Shown one piece after another: positions 38,101-52,189 of a stretch of 64,000 bases of DNA. Within the stretch, counting starts at the first letter, position 1. Every line of letters starts with the position of its first letter. Under the pieces are notes generated by a model that saw only the letters and a list, made by a program, of their open reading frames with translations, made no database searches and was not told the DNA's origin. Both the position numbers and the translations under genes were made by a program. Source of the DNA: Aptenodytes patagonicus (Eukaryota > Chordata > Aves > Sphenisciformes > Spheniscidae). The stretch spans positions 108,172,586 to 108,236,585 of the forward strand of contig NC_134949.1 of NCBI RefSeq assembly GCF_965638725.1, read 5' to 3'.

Positions 38101-41100
38101 AGCTGAACTTTCTTGCCTGGGAGCATGTACATCCCTGAAGGGTCGATGTAATGAGGATTTCTAAATAGTGCTTGTTTACCTATAATGCTTACTGTATACT
38201 TGCTGACCACACGCTCACTAGTCTCCTTGCAGTGCCATCCTTTTCTTGGATTCATGACAAACTAGTTAATGAAAATTCATTTTCAAATGCAGCATGTTGG
38301 GAGAATACAGGCTCATTCGTGTCCTCTGCTGACTCCAGCTGGGACAACTGTAAAGCTGTCCCCTACTCCCTGCATCATTTTCTAATGATGCCCCTGCAGC
38401 TGAGTTGCAGAAAGGTGGTGCGCCTGCTCTAAGCCACCGCAACCCAATGTGTTAACAAGAGGCAACATCACTTTCAATCTATGTTAATATGCAAAGCTGT
38501 GAACTGCGATGGCTGAAGGCTGTGATTCGCAACCTCTGTCAGGTAGAGATACTCTCCCTGAAGAAGGTGCCGTTCCCATCCGAGGGGGCAGCGGCCTCTT
38601 CAGCTAAGTCGTTCCTTCCACAGCTAAATCTGACAGGGATTGTGAATCAGAGCCTTGGACTGTTTTAAGGTCTCCTTCAGTAGAGTAATACGAAGGCAAA
38701 TTTTATTTGTTCTTGTATTTAAGCTGTTCAAAATCAGCAAGCCCTTTCCCTTTGTCCCTTATTTTGCCAGTGATGTTTTTTTCCACTCCAGTTTGGCAAG
38801 TATTTATTATGTAAAGCACCATGTGATTTGGTAATAGGAATATTTGGTTCACTGAAATCCTCCTTAATCATGAGGCAAAGTCCATTTGAGCCACCAAATG
38901 AATATTCATCAGTCATCCTGCACATAGCCAAGTGCTAATTAATTCTTTCTCTTCTGGTAACCACATGCCTCTGATATGGTAAAGAGAGTCAGGGGGAAAA
39001 AAAGGGGGAAGCAAACAGGAATGACATTGCCATCCTGCTGGTTTGCAGGCTTGCAAAGGAAGGGGAGAATACCCCTCCTTCTAGCATTTTAGGCTTATGT
39101 CTTCCTAAAAAATGGGAGAGGGGAAAAAAAAATCATTTGCTGTCCCTGTGTTTGCAGCAAAAAAAGGTATTCTGTTATCCCTGGACCTGTCGGTAAGGGG
39201 ATTACAGTGGCAGTCCTCTTCCCCCAGACTTTGCTCTTTGTGCTTTAAATATTGAATTGTCTTCCCTAGTGACCTTTCTACTGGAGAACATAAACTAAAA
39301 ACAATGCTTTCGTCTTTAGCTATTCAACAAATATTCTGTATTGATCATGAATTTGGGCTTTTAGATGCAGAATTTTTTACGGAGTTAACTGTGAGGTGTG
39401 TCTGTGCAGCTTCTTTTGCTGTCATGTCAGGCTGAAATCAATTTTAAAAACTGGAAATTTCTGTTGAAGCAAAAATTCGAAGGTCTTAAAAATGAGGAAT
39501 TATGCGAGCTCAGTAGACTTCTCAGTGGAGCTATGTGTTTGTTCATAGTAAATGGCTGTACGCACGTATATATATTCGCATGCATGCACAGCAATCAGGC
39601 TGTCTGCAGGACTGTTTGATAACAGCAACTGAAGTTGGTTTGATTAATGCTGCTCAAATGGCAACGCCTTTGGAATTCTCATCTTCCCTCTGGCACTCGT
39701 AACATGTAGGAAGACTTTTCTTTCCAGCTCCTTCTGTTGGGCATTTTCTGGACATGTATTTCTTCAGTTGTGCCTTTTATTTGCTGTATCATTCAGTAGT
39801 CTTTGGACACACAAGATGCTGAGACGTAAAAAATAATGTTATAAATCTACTAGTCTGGCTTTTTCCGTTCAGCACATGGAGCTTTCTTTTTCTGAGGGTA
39901 TGTACCCTTACAAAACTGTGGGGTTTTTTTTCTGATCTATGAAAGAACAGAATAAGTTACTTGGATCCCAGTTGCATGTGCATTTCTTGCCCTCTGGAGA
40001 TGGATTTCTGAATTTGACAGTAGACTCTGTTCCTTTTCTTTTAAGCTTTTGAAATGTATAAATAATGTCCTATGTCTACTTCACTATTTTCTTCAAGGAG
40101 CATGAGGAAGAGATGCTGATACAATCACTATAGAAAGTATATACTCTTCCTCCAAAAATACAGCTCTGTGAGACAGCAAGTATCCGGGCCTCAGGCTTTG
40201 ACAGCGGCAAGTGCGAATCTCTTTCACTTCCCATCTTCCATTCCTCTTCCTGCTGCCTGTGTCCCATCTCGTCCCATCCCCCCCGAGTGTGTAATCCATC
40301 CAGGAGATGTCCCTAATTTCTGTATTAACCTCTATATTATTGAGTATTTAATTTTGCTTTGTCAGTAAAGATACTATTCTGACATTTCATTACTCTAAGC
40401 TTAGGCTGAACTGATGTCTGGAGGGGTAAGGTGCATTAGCTTCAGCAAATATAAATGATGTTGCTTCACGGAATCCAGGAGAATTATTTTGACTCCTTTC
40501 TGTATGCCAAGGACCTAACTCTTGCTTCAAATTTGCTACGAGAAGGATTTAAATTGGAATAGCATTCATTTACCTATCTTTCTGAGATCAGTGATCATAA
40601 TGGAAAGTCTGAATGTAGCCTTGAAGGCAAAGAGAAATACAAACTTCCTGTAGAAGTTTCCATCTTCTCGGTCACTGTATATTTGCTTTTGTGTTGGGCG
40701 AACTATTGTGTTCTGCTCTGATGAGGCTTATATGATGCTTATAGAACTGTTAATAGAAACGTGGGGGTGGATAATGCCTGCTCTTTATTAGTTCTTGTCA
40801 CTTTGTGGCTTTGAAAGGCTCGTTATCTGTTATCACAAAAAAGAAATGGCTACTGCTATGCTTGGCATTGCAGAAATGCAGAATGCAGCTCTTTTCCTGC
40901 GTAACTATTGAAAACTGTTATAAGCTTTGGGAGGAATACAAATCTAGACACTATTTGAACCCAAGATTACTTTAATATGAGAAAAAAAATGAGTATAAAA
41001 AGAAATTATTTTAGTATGGTGTAAAAGCCAGTAGAGTTTGTTATGAGCTTATATTTGTTCGTTTAAAATCCCCTCCAAACAAGCAACAGATCCTACCAGA

Positions 41101-44100
41101 AATCTATGGCTAAGTACTAAGGACAGAATAAATCTCCATAAAATGCATACATGGAAATAAGGTTGGCTTGGTTGTAAGAGTAGAACTGGTTTTGGTGACA
41201 GCAGGCCTTGTGCCCCTGATTTCAGCTGGAAGATGACACTCAAACTTTCTAGGAAATACCCATCTACATCTTAGCTCGTTGCCTGTCTTGAAGATCACCC
41301 TGAGTGACATGACTATATCTGGGCCTAAAAAACTAAGCGATCCTGAAGTGCTGAACTGGAGCAAGCAGGACATGCCTTCTCAAGAAGTAAAGACCAGAGA
41401 AGGAAAAAGAAAAACTCTGTTATCCGCAGTCATAGCTGAAGTTACGTTAAGCAGTTTCCTTGGGCAGGTCATCCAGAGGAGGAAGAATTTAAAGATTTAT
41501 GTCACTGGGGAAGTCAGCATAAGGCTGAATGAAACTCGTGTGTGTGGCAGTAAGCTCCGCAGTATTCGAGTCCATATAGCCAATGACAAGATCCCCAAAA
41601 GTTAAGCAGAAGTAGTTTATTCTACGCTCTTGTGCTTTTTGTTTTGCCTTTGCTGGGGAGGGGAGAGTTGTACTGTTACGTCTTGGCTTTCATTTGTCTG
41701 TGCACATGAGAGATTCCCAACAGTCTCCTTTAATGATTTCCTAAACTTAAACCACAACTTGTCACTGAGTCAGATTCTCTTGTGTTCATTAACACATTGT
41801 ATTTTAAGCTGCTCCTATGTGATTTAACTCTCATACCTTCTTTAAAGCCCACTGTGTCCTTTTGAAGAAGAGGATGATGGAAAAAGAACCCTCCGTAATT
41901 GTGTTTTGTGACAGTAAGGTGTAAGGAAAAAGTAGCTAATGGACACTTGTATCAGGTAGGCATTTATATTAAGTAAGGGAATTGAAACTGAAGGATGTTG
42001 TCATTGTCTTAAATTCTCCTAGGGTTAACTTTGTGAGTGGTGATAATCTGTTATATTAGTTTGAGGGTTTGATCGCTTGACTATGTTAGTCTGTTGATTC
42101 ACTGTAAAACTGTGAAGTTGCATATTTAATCAGCTTAGATAACAGCAGAGCGTTGATTTCTCAAGGTTTGCTTGCTTTTGTGTTATTTGATCGACGTTAT
42201 TAATTTTATTATTTTGATTTTTAAAAAACAAAAAAGGGTGCATCTTTTCACTAATCAGTACCTGGACCTCTTCTCTTTACAGTTACAGAATACATAAATC
42301 TTGAGGTACAAAATTTGTAAGCTCTTTGTGTTCTCTTCAAAATTAGTTCTGAATTGCTTCACAGCATGATTAATAAAAATAATGATCACTATGGAAAAAA
42401 GCCTTATGTTTTAATTCAGTATAGAACTCTCGGGTTTCGATGGTTTGTTTTTTCATTTTTTTATTCGAGGTATAAGAAAGTAAAAATGACAGCCCATCTG
42501 TCATTTATAGAAGCCAATGTATAAGATGTATAATGATGAAGTGGTTTTCTACAAAAGCAAACCCAGCAAACTAGGTCTTAAACTGAGGTAAAGCGGGAGG
42601 GTAAAAGCGTGCCTTTTGGTCATCACTGAGTTGTAGACCAGTGCATCCAAAATGCAGTCCTCCCATATGATCAGGGCAAAGACAAGTATCTAGTACCGAT
42701 TACAAGCAGGACTATTAGAAATCCAGAGCGTCTGGTGCGCAGCTGTGTCATGCCTGTTCCTGGTGCACTGGTGTCCAAAGTGGTGAAAGAGCAGTTCCAG
42801 ACCACCTAGAGGATACATCCTTCTTCGCAGATTGGAGGAGGACCAGGCTTTCCCACCATCTCATTTACAGAGCTGAAAGCTGGAGCTGTCAGGATTTGGT
42901 TCTTGGAAAACTTGGTAGGTCCTCTGAAATGCATTTTTGCAACCTCTGTTGCAAATACAGTATATGGTGTTATCTAGTTTTATAGATCAGTTGCTGTGAA
43001 CTGCTTGCTCTGACTTGGTTATCTTCTGTATATGTTTTTCCTCGTGACTATACTGTTTTTCATTTGTAACAGGTGATTTAGGTGAAACTGAACTTTACTT
43101 TCTCTCTTGCTATCTGAATATGATTTGCATACCGCTAAGACAAATCCTGGAGTTTGCCTTATTTGAAATTTTTCTTTCATTATCATGGGTATGTATACGT
43201 GAAGGTGATAGTCCAAAGCAGCCTCAGGACACATTTTTTTAGGGTATGTATTTCTCCCATGTTGCCTTTTTTTTTAGTTAAACAAAGCAGGATGAAAATA
43301 TCAGGATTTCAATAGCTAAAAACCTGTCACTGATTTTATCTTTTGATTTAATATAAACACACATGAGAGCTGAAAGCATCTTTCTTTTTCTTTTTTCCTT
43401 TCACGAGGAGGTAGGTTCCTAAAGCAGGAAATACATAGGATACATGAGGACACCAGAGAATATATTGTCTGATCTTGTGATCTATGTTTTTCCTAGCCCT
43501 GATATGTCCTTGCCTTGCCATCTTGTAATGAAAATTTGTTAACTGTTGTATTGAATCTGATGGATTTACTAAAGCCGAGACATATGAGGAGATCTCACTT
43601 GCCTTAAAACAAACGGGCACGTATTCAGATTTACTCGGCAAGTAGAACTTTGCTACTTGCTTTTATCTCTTTTTTTTTTTTTTTTTTTCCCTTGTATGGT
43701 TGAAATAAGTTTTTTTTTCCTCTTTTAAGCCCTGTTTGAAGTAAGATGGTGGGTATGCTAGGGGGTGTTCCGTTGCACCCTCAGTGTTTTCCTATGTTAG
43801 TCAGCTCAGATGCCTGTTGAGAATGTAGGCACAGCTCACGGTGCTGGCTTAAAGCCTCCCTAGGCCGTTCTCAAATAAAAAGGCTGTTCGCTGCCCTATT
43901 TCTGAGCAGAAACCTCAGAGACCTTCAGTCTTGTTTGCTCGCGACTATGTATCCACAGGCTCCACCGTGAAGGCTGAGTAACTGGGATTGCGCTCCACTG
44001 ACAGACCTGATGCTGAATGGACTTCAGAGAACACGTTGCTTGCTCTGCTGAAGTGATTGCTTTGGGATTGGCCTGAGATGTGAAAGTGGAAGGAGGAAGA

Positions 44101-45983
44101 AAAAAAAAAAATAAATCTTGTTTTGCTCTCTGAATTGTGCATGCTTTGTGAATGGCTGATGTTTGTGTCTGAGCTCTCAAGTCAGCATCTTTCACGGATG
44201 CGGGTGTTGTCTTAAGGAAGTTTGGAAGCAGCTCTGGAAACTAATGGCTTTGCTGCACAGAGAGCATACATTTTCAGTAAATGTGTCTGGGACACTGAAC
44301 TTTCTGCTAATAGCAAGGATTTTGATTGCTTTAATGAGTTGCACAGGCTGTGAACTGGCAGCTCCGATTATTCCCCTTACATTAACCACTATGCTCTACG
44401 CATCTCAAAAGCTGTTAAAAGAGCAACTGAACTCATGCTTCTTGTCTGCACTCTGAAAATGAAACCTCTTCTGAGTCTTTTAAGTGTCCGAAAATTACTG
44501 GGTCATCTGAGAGAGGAAATGGTAGCTCAGCTGGCCTTGGCTAGTAAAAGCCAATAAAATCTCCTGGTCTTGGGTAGCTGACCCATAACTGAAAGCTTGA
44601 CACCAGAAAGTGTATGGGGACCCTTTTAGAAAGCCAGTAAAGAGCTGAAAGGTAAGAATAAGCAAAGAATAGATGTTGTAGTTAAAACAACACAGAAACT
44701 AACCAGACATTCAACTTCTTGCAAGTACAGCCTACACAGGAATTTCTTTGCAGTATAGAAAAGTGCAGAAAAATGCTTGGTTGTCATTTTTACTCCCACC
44801 ATTTTGCTGCCCTCCCCTACCAACAAGAAGATCAGAGCATACCCAAAAGAGCTCATTTAACTCACACAAGTACACGGATTACAAGCACTGGAGAACGTGG
44901 AACAACCAGAAGTCCTGCCGTGGCTTTCTTCCATGTCTTGGTCTAAGGTGGTAGGTGAGAGGGAAAAAAAACAACCCCCAAGCAAACAAAACCAAAGCTT
45001 TTGATTTTTGGTTACTTATTTAAGCTCAGAATCTTTCAAGGCACCTACCCGTTTGGAAAATGGAGGTGAAGTAAACCACTCTCGCTTTTTTCCTTCCCAG
45101 CAGCGTGCCAAGCTCCACTTGCTGGTCTGGCACTTAGAGACATTTCTAAAAGACAGCTTTGTTTTTCTAGGGAAAAGGAAAATCTGTATTCTGAGGTAAA
45201 GAAAGAAGTTCTTCAGCCTCTTAACACTAGTCTGAAACAGGAGGATGTTGCGGTAAGCATTATTTTTTTTTCTTCAGAATTTCTCTGTTTTTTCCTGATG
45301 CCCACAACAAAATTCTCCTACTCAGAGTACAAATACAGTAACATTAGTAACAAGAATAGATTTTTTTTTTTTAAAACATTGAAAAAGAGATGCCAGTAGC
45401 CTGTTGTTCTGTACATTCATTTTAATGTCCTGAGACAGTTTGCTGGGAGCCAGGCTCTTGCCTGTGCTAGCCAAATAATTTGATGCAGGTGCCCTCTTGA
45501 GGAGGAAAAACAATTACAAAGGAATTTTGCTAGCTTTTAGGAATTTGTTGACAGTTGTTCAATTCATTGTAGACTGCAGCAATAATTGTGTGATTGTGGT
45601 CTAAGTCCCAACTTTCAGCTGTTTTAGCTAGTGCCTTCTGAGCCTCAGTAAGCCTGTTGCCTGCAACTTGAGTTTACAGATAGTACATGTGTGTGGGTGT
45701 TCTGGTTTGTGGCATCTGTTGTCTTGTTGGTTTGTTTTTTTTGTTTTTTTCTTTTAAAAAGGAGATACGTGCTTTCACGTCTGTGTCTTATTTAAATGCG
45801 GAGGGTTACTTTGTCATTTACAAGCTCATCGCTTCAGGGGAAGGTCTGTGCACTTTTGGCTGCTCTGTAAGTGCTAGGATAGGCTTGCAGTACCAAGCTA
45901 AGTGATACCAGCTCTCCTCTGTACCATGAGAACTCATGGATAACTGCCTATGATTTTTTTTTTCTTCTGTTTCCATTTTTTAG
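35122..45983. other. Gene-poor interval of about 10.9 kb
   Basis: I find no exon I can support. Items seen: a tandem 19-bp motif (gtgataaaacctgggagaa / gttataaaacctgggaaaa) at about 36507-36545; A- or T-runs near 36458, 37690, 43668-43690 and 45360; and a 108-codon frame at 41279-41605 with no recognisable domain. The right end probably holds the promoter and a noncoding first exon of the CD160-like gene. One candidate ends at 45252 before a gtaagc donor. Confidence 0.5.
43668..43690. repeat. Poly-T run
   Basis: A T homopolymer of about 20 bases with no retrocopy identified beside it. Confidence 0.8.
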
Positions 45984-45991
45984 TGCAGAAG

Positions 45992-48900
45992 ATGACTCTG
46001 ATCGCAGGGTTCTTCGCTAGGGCTGGAGGAAGAAGCCCCGTTCTGGTGTTCCAAATGGCAGCTCTGGCAATTCTGGTATCAGGTAAGGAGGAGCCCTGGC
46101 AAGGAAAAGCATGCTGTTGGCATTTTTTTTAATCCTGTTCAGGAGTTACTTGGTCTGGCCAAGAGATGCTGCTGGGGTTATGGGAAAGCAAGAATATCTA
46201 TTGCAATAAGCTTCCAGCGGGGCATGCTCTGCATGATGTTTTTCGGCCTTTTGTCTTCTCCATGCTGAATTTTGCCCAGGGAGATAGGAGGTGAAATTTC
46301 ATCCCGAAAGAGCAGTATTTTGAGCCAATTAGTATTTTTATATTATCTTTCCATAGAATAGTTCAATAGTTGATGAAAGGAAACCCCTTCAAGTTGAAGA
46401 GAAAAAAACAAACAATGCGCCCCCCCCCCCCCCCCCCCCCAATATCCCTCTCCCCTGATGCTTTTGCTTTCTTTTTTGAAGAAAGGATGCTCTTCTCATC
46501 TTCCATTTTTATGAAAACAGCAAAGCTTATAGAGAATATTCCGTTCACGTAATGTCTTTGCTGCAAGATCTACGATAGGAAACAGATTTTTCTTCTTCTC
46601 GCATGAGGGGAAAAAGTCTTGTTTTTATTGTGGTACCTGTTATCCTGGGCGCTCTGTGCACATCTGGAGCATAAGATAGCCCCTGCTTTCACAGTGCATA
46701 AACAAATGGAGACGTATGGTGAGGGACGGGGAGTTGGCCTGGCACAAAGGTCAGTTCAGTTAATGTCTGCTCTCTTCCACCACAGAACATAGTATGCTGG
46801 AAATCATTTATGCATCTACCACAAAATACCTGGAAGAAGGAGAGACCCTGAATTTGAATTGCCTCATCAAGCATCAACAGGATCAGTTGTCACAAATGGA
46901 GGCTCACTGGTATAAAAAAACAAAGCAGCAAAACGAGACTGGCTTTGAAAAAGAGATGGAAAGCTTGCACCTCTCACGAAACTCAGACCCCAAGGCGAAA
47001 GTCACGTCCTCTCTGGTTCTGAAAATTCAGAACGTCAACCAGTCAGACAGTGGCCACTATCAATGCAGGGCCAAAATAAAGGATACTGTCCTAACTGCTG
47101 TGGGCCACTTTATTAGAGTGAATGTGACAGGTAAGCTCTGTGTGTCTAGAAGCTTTCTTGCAGAGGGAGTTGGGAGATCACATGGTTGCCTCTGAAGCAA
47201 AATTTCTGCATGATAAAAACTGTGTTCGTGAAGATGTATCCTCCCCTCCTAGGGTGTGAAACTAAAAATGATTGCTGCCACGCTGTGACACGCGGAATAA
47301 GTTTTGTACTCCTCTGCCTCTTCGTCTATGCACGCTAAATGCAAGACTGACGTGTGAAAAATGTTGGGGATTTGTTTTAGATTGGCTGTGGATCTCTCTG
47401 AGCTGATGGGAATAGTTTCCCACGGGATTTCTACTCCAAGCACCGTTACCAGAGCTGAACAGAATTGGGTGGAAAAAGCAGTGTGGGAAAATGTATGTTA
47501 GTCTCGGGTTAGACGCAGGTCTGTCCCAGTTCACCCAGCTTCTGTTCTGGGTTTATAGCCATGCATTCATGGGCGGTAAAGTTACTTTCTCTAACATGGA
47601 GATCTAAGTATTTTCTTAAATGGAGACCTTTGTGTATGCAAACAGTCTAGCCTTACCGCCTCTTGAATTCATTGTAGTGTATGTAGACCTCAGGGGGGAT
47701 TGGTGCTTAGAGAGAGTGGGACCTGAGATACGGCAGCCACCACTGTGAATTATTTTGTTCTTATTAAGGTGAATCTTTTTTCTCTTGCTTCACTACTTAG
47801 AAGAGAAAAAATATTGTGCAGAAAGAGCGGGAGGGCTGAAATATACAGTGACAGTGCCCCTGTCCAATCATTTCTAGAGAGGTCTTAGCTGATCGTATGG
47901 TATGGTGTCCTCTACTTATGCCAAGTGACTGCAGCTGCAAGCCTCCAGCAGAAGGGAATATCTATTTGGCCTAACTAGCTGAGGTTCTCATGTGGTGGTT
48001 ATGGTGGTGGTGAGCTACTAGAGCTTTGTAGGTTGATTCTGATCAGGGGCAGGCTGAGAAACCAGCTCATATTCCTTCCAAGCTGTTCTCCCAGCTTTGT
48101 TAAGATGTAGGGATTATATTAATCTTTTACCTTCTTAAAGTTTTCTCCAACATATTTTGACTAAAAATAAAATAAAAATTACACCTTCAGTCACCTTTTT
48201 GCCACTAAGTTTTAGGTAAGGAAAGATGCAATTCTGCAGACTTTTATTTGCATGTTGGCCATCATTATATCAGGTGTGAGCACTGTCAATACCACAGAGA
48301 GTGACCTGGAACAGAACAAAGCTCTGAGGGTGGATTCTGAGCTGGAGAAGATGTGGGCTGTGGTCATGATATCCTGGATAATTGTGTATGTCAAAGGTAA
48401 GAATATATATGTGTGTGTGTATATATGTATCTCTTTTCTGAAGATAGAGCTTATGATTGATTTTTATAAAATCACAAGTGTCTCAGGTGGATTTCTGGCA
48501 TGGCCCTTGTATCTAATGACTCCCCCTTTCCCCCTGTAAAAATTCCATAGAGGTTAGCGGGCTAAAACTGCCCAGGCAGGAAGGGGAAATGATCCCAACT
48601 AACTTGCACTGGTTTTGGTTTTGAGCGATTTTGCAGAAGGTGCAGCTGAGCTAGATTCCGGCCAACATCCACAGAAGTCACCTGGCTCAGTGTCCAATTC
48701 CTGGTCGTGCCAAAACAGAGTGCACCGAATGAGCACAGGACCATATGGACTTCAGATGCCTCCTGTATGGCCTTTTGGGAATATGTAGTTGTGTGCTAAT
48801 GTAACATAAGGTATCTTGCAGATTAAATACTGAGCCTGAGCTCAGGCAGTTGATTTAGATGTGTGAAAGTCTCTCTTCTTGGCCAGATGACCCCTCAATA

Positions 48901-49061
48901 TAACCTCTGAGATGTGGTCTTGCATTAGTCGCTTTTTGAATAAGGTAGTGTTTTATCAATTTGGATTGGTACATTTTGCTCCTGAACACTAGTAGGTTTT
49001 TTTTTTTTAATTCTGTGTATATGTGTTTGTCTTTTTTTCCACCCAAGGACCCGTATCATGA
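45992..49061 (+). CDS. CD160: CD160-like immunoglobulin receptor
   Basis: Small single-Ig-domain surface receptor; in mammals CD160 is a GPI-linked NK/T-cell receptor that binds HVEM. Coding exons: 45992-46082 (signal peptide, hydrophobic core FQMAALAILV), 46786-47130 (one V-type Ig domain), 48274-48396 (stalk and hydrophobic segment), and a tentative 49048-49061 (last residues and TGA). The first three join at GT-AG introns, all phase 1. The Ig exon shows the disulphide pair (LNLNC and DSGHYQC), the core Trp (AHWYKK) and N-glycosylation sites NET and NQS. The predicted length is 190 aa against 181 in human. Identity rests on domain layout, the pattern SGHYQC...GHF also seen in human (SGTYQC...GHF), the TG-x-x-TV stalk start, and position next to PDZK1 as in human 1q21. 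A 3' splice acceptor lies just before the ATG, so a noncoding exon is upstream. A different small Ig receptor cannot be fully excluded. Confidence 0.78.
46420..46440. repeat. Poly-C run in CD160-like intron 1
   Basis: Twenty-one consecutive C residues on the plus strand, so the minus strand carries poly-G. Such tracts are hard to sequence, and the length may be inexact. Confidence 0.9.
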
Positions 49062-52000
49062 AGACACTGTGAAGTCTGAGCCGCTTTGCGTAAACAAGAT
49101 AATATTCCTGAGACGCTGTAAGAACAACTTCATTTTATTGCATGTGATGGATATCTGGGGTTCGTGTTGTGTTTCACGGCACACTTCAAGGTTTCGGGGG
49201 ACTTATTTCTGGACTTCCTGGTACTAGTTCATTGGGATTATTCGCTTTACCTGTTAACCCCATCTACCTCCTAAGCAGAGAAGAATTTCTTCATGCCTTT
49301 TCTAGTCCTAGAATTGAAATGCTCTCGCATCTAATGTCAGTTCTTCCAGGTTTTGCCTTCATTGAGGCAACAGATTTCTGAGTGTTGTGCTCTTTGAAAT
49401 GAAGAGATGGTTTCTTTCCAGCTGTACTTTCTGGGACCTGCCTCCCATGCAGGGAGGTTTTCCATTTCTGCTACAGCTCTCTATGCAAAGAAGGATTTCC
49501 TGGGTTCTTCTCTCCTCTGAAATGTCTTCTGACATATTTCTAGTCTGTCCTCTGTGCTCTTCAATTTGCTCTGAGAAAGACTGAGGCCCTTATTCAACTC
49601 TCAGCAGTATGAGCTCAAGTGGGGGGATGCACAGGAAGCAGAAATGAAGTCAGTGTCGAACTCGCTGTTCTGCAAGCAGAAACCAAAAACAGGCACAATG
49701 TTTTACCCTAACTGTGGGACGTTTTGAAAAGCTATTTTGCCTACAGTCTTTTAACAGTGTTGTGTCCCTCTCCCCTTTTCCAAGTATTTATGGAAATTTG
49801 CCTTTTGTGTAAGGGGCTCTCTCTTAGGACTTAAAATTTGGTACCAAATGACAAAGGGAAGATGGTTACATCTGTATCTGTTTCTGCGGTTACTAAAGCT
49901 TGTCTGACGAGCGCTTCTGACCTCTGCTATGTTTTTCATACTTGGGCATGTGTGTAATGTTTTGCATGTCAAAGCAGACACGTATCTTCTAAATAAATAA
50001 GTCAAGTGATCATTTATCTCCTCATCGCTTTGCCAGGTATCTGATCGTTTATCAGCTCCAAAGGGCTGCAATTGCTGCTCCTTTGTGAGCCTTTCCATCA
50101 AAGGCAGCCTGATTTTGGATTCTTGTTGAAATAAACGTGTATGTCACATCTGACAGAACCAGCTGCTTAAAGGGCATCCTTGATGCTGAGAAGCAGTAAC
50201 AAGCAGTATAGATGTCTTGCTAGCTGGGGGAAGGGGGAGGTGGGGGGGCCCAGGAAGAGCATTGTATGATCCTATGTTTTGGGCTCCACTGAGCCAGTTC
50301 AGACTGCAGGTATTTTTAGCACTATTCTTCAGCAGGCAGCATGCTGTACAATTACACATCAACATGAGGCTTCTCTTGTAGGCTGGTGTATGTTTCCACC
50401 TCCTGGCAACTATAAGGAATAGCTGAAAAGAGGCTAAAGAGAATTATGTTTTTGTTTTTGCGAGGCACTAGAAGTAGGAATTTTAGAGACACTTCTCTTG
50501 AGCTCAGAGACTTTTAACTCTTCAAAGTTCAGTATTCTATGCTATGTATAAGCATAGAAGCTGTTTCCAAATAGTTTGCTTTGTAACTACTGTGAAAGTG
50601 AGTGCTTGAGCTGAAAGATCATAAACACAAGGTGCTTGCAGCAGGACTGTAAGTCATAAGACACCAGACAGACATTTTATATTGAGGGAGGGAGCATGAG
50701 TGTATATCCATGGTAACTGGGGACATGAACACGCTTAGTGAAACTCCAGTCTCTGAAATACCTACACATTCTGTCTATTAAGGACAAGAATTGTTATAGA
50801 GGTACATACTGTTACGGAGGACACATAGTCAAGACTGTAGACATTCTGCAAGGTAAGTGCCCTTCAGTAAAATGTTAATTTCCCCAAATAAAAGTCTCTT
50901 TTACAAGTCAGGATGACCTTTCCCTGTCTTTGACAACAGTGTAGCCAGAGCTGGGTTTTCTTTCAGGAGCTGATCAGAATCCTATAGTGCCCATTTCTTG
51001 TTCTTTGCCAGGTCAATGCCATGTACCTTTTTCAGAGGAAAGACCAAAAGTCCTTTTGGTAACCATCTCAGAACTGCCCCGTGTGAACAGGAAAAAGACA
51101 AGGTTGAGTAGATAGTGAAATACATATTTCTAGAACCTATAAAGAAATATAGACTGCTAGTCCAAAACTTCCAGATGCAAATGTCTTTTTCAGTGAAAAC
51201 TGATTTTCAAGCTAACTGTCCAAGTATGCATTCAGCCAGGATCCCTTATGGGCATAATGAGATCACGGTTCCTTATGCCCTTGTTAACTGCATTAAAGCT
51301 AGTTTGGAGAAGTTTTGTAGCACGTGTACATAAGCCTGCTTGAGTAGAGCTGCTGGACTTCAAAGTATTGAATCTGGACTTTGAATGAGGTTGTTTTCTG
51401 CGTTGTTCAGTTGCAGGGACACCCATGTAAGCTGCAGTCAGCGCTCACAACTTATCTTCTTTTACATCACGCATTGCCTCACTCGGGAAAATCATCCTGT
51501 TCAAAGGGGCTTGTTGGAAGCCTATATCGTTCAAAGGTGCCTCTGGTGTACCCCTTCGGATGCATTTTTTTAATTCCTTTAGCCGGAGGCTATTTATCAT
51601 TACAGAAGTCATAAACTAGCTCTGACAATAAACGGTGTAGAAGCAATGTACAACCCAGATTTCTAGTGATGGAGGCTTTGCAAACAGGCCAAATAACTTT
51701 TCCTGCTGTGTAGGAAGGCTATGAGGTACGCAGGGAGCTGAGGAGGAAGAGGAGTGAGGAAGACTGTTGAGGCAGCGCTGCCAGCACCATTTTGCTCTCC
51801 TATCTCCATTTTGAAGATAGCTGCTTGACTCTGGGCCCCAGGGCTGGAGGCGTCCCCTCTTCAGGGAGGAGGAAGGCGGTGGGGGGGCTGAGCCTGGGTC
51901 ACACCATGGGGCTGGATGCCCTGCTGGAGTGAGTTTTAATGGCTTGCCTGCTGCTGGGGCCAGGGGGGAGGCTGCCAGTGGTGAGGGAGTGCTGCGTCTG

Positions 52001-52189
52001 CCTGCGCAGGCTGGACTTTTTGGGAATGGTACCCTGGCAGCTGCTCTACTGAAACGGTCCACTTTAATAAAGAGAGCTATATGGAAAATGGTATATAATC
52101 AGTGACGCAACCTCATTAGTTAGGCATCCCTAGATACCTTGTCATTTAAGTGCAACAGCTCTAAAAGTGTGTGCACAGTGTTGTATCTC

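Noticed and set aside
41279-41605. 108-codon plus-strand frame in the gene-poor interval
   Set aside because: No domain, no good splice or promoter context, and the length is within what chance gives over 10 kb.
48397-48539. Read-through of CD160-like exon 3 into the intron as the true C-terminus
   Set aside because: A good GT donor (aaag|gtaaga) ends the exon and the read-through runs into a TG/TA repeat. It is kept only as a possible minor isoform.
51616-52062. Minus-strand frame of 148 codons in a GC-rich patch
   Set aside because: The Pro/Ser/Ala-rich translation reflects base composition; there are no domains and few CpGs.
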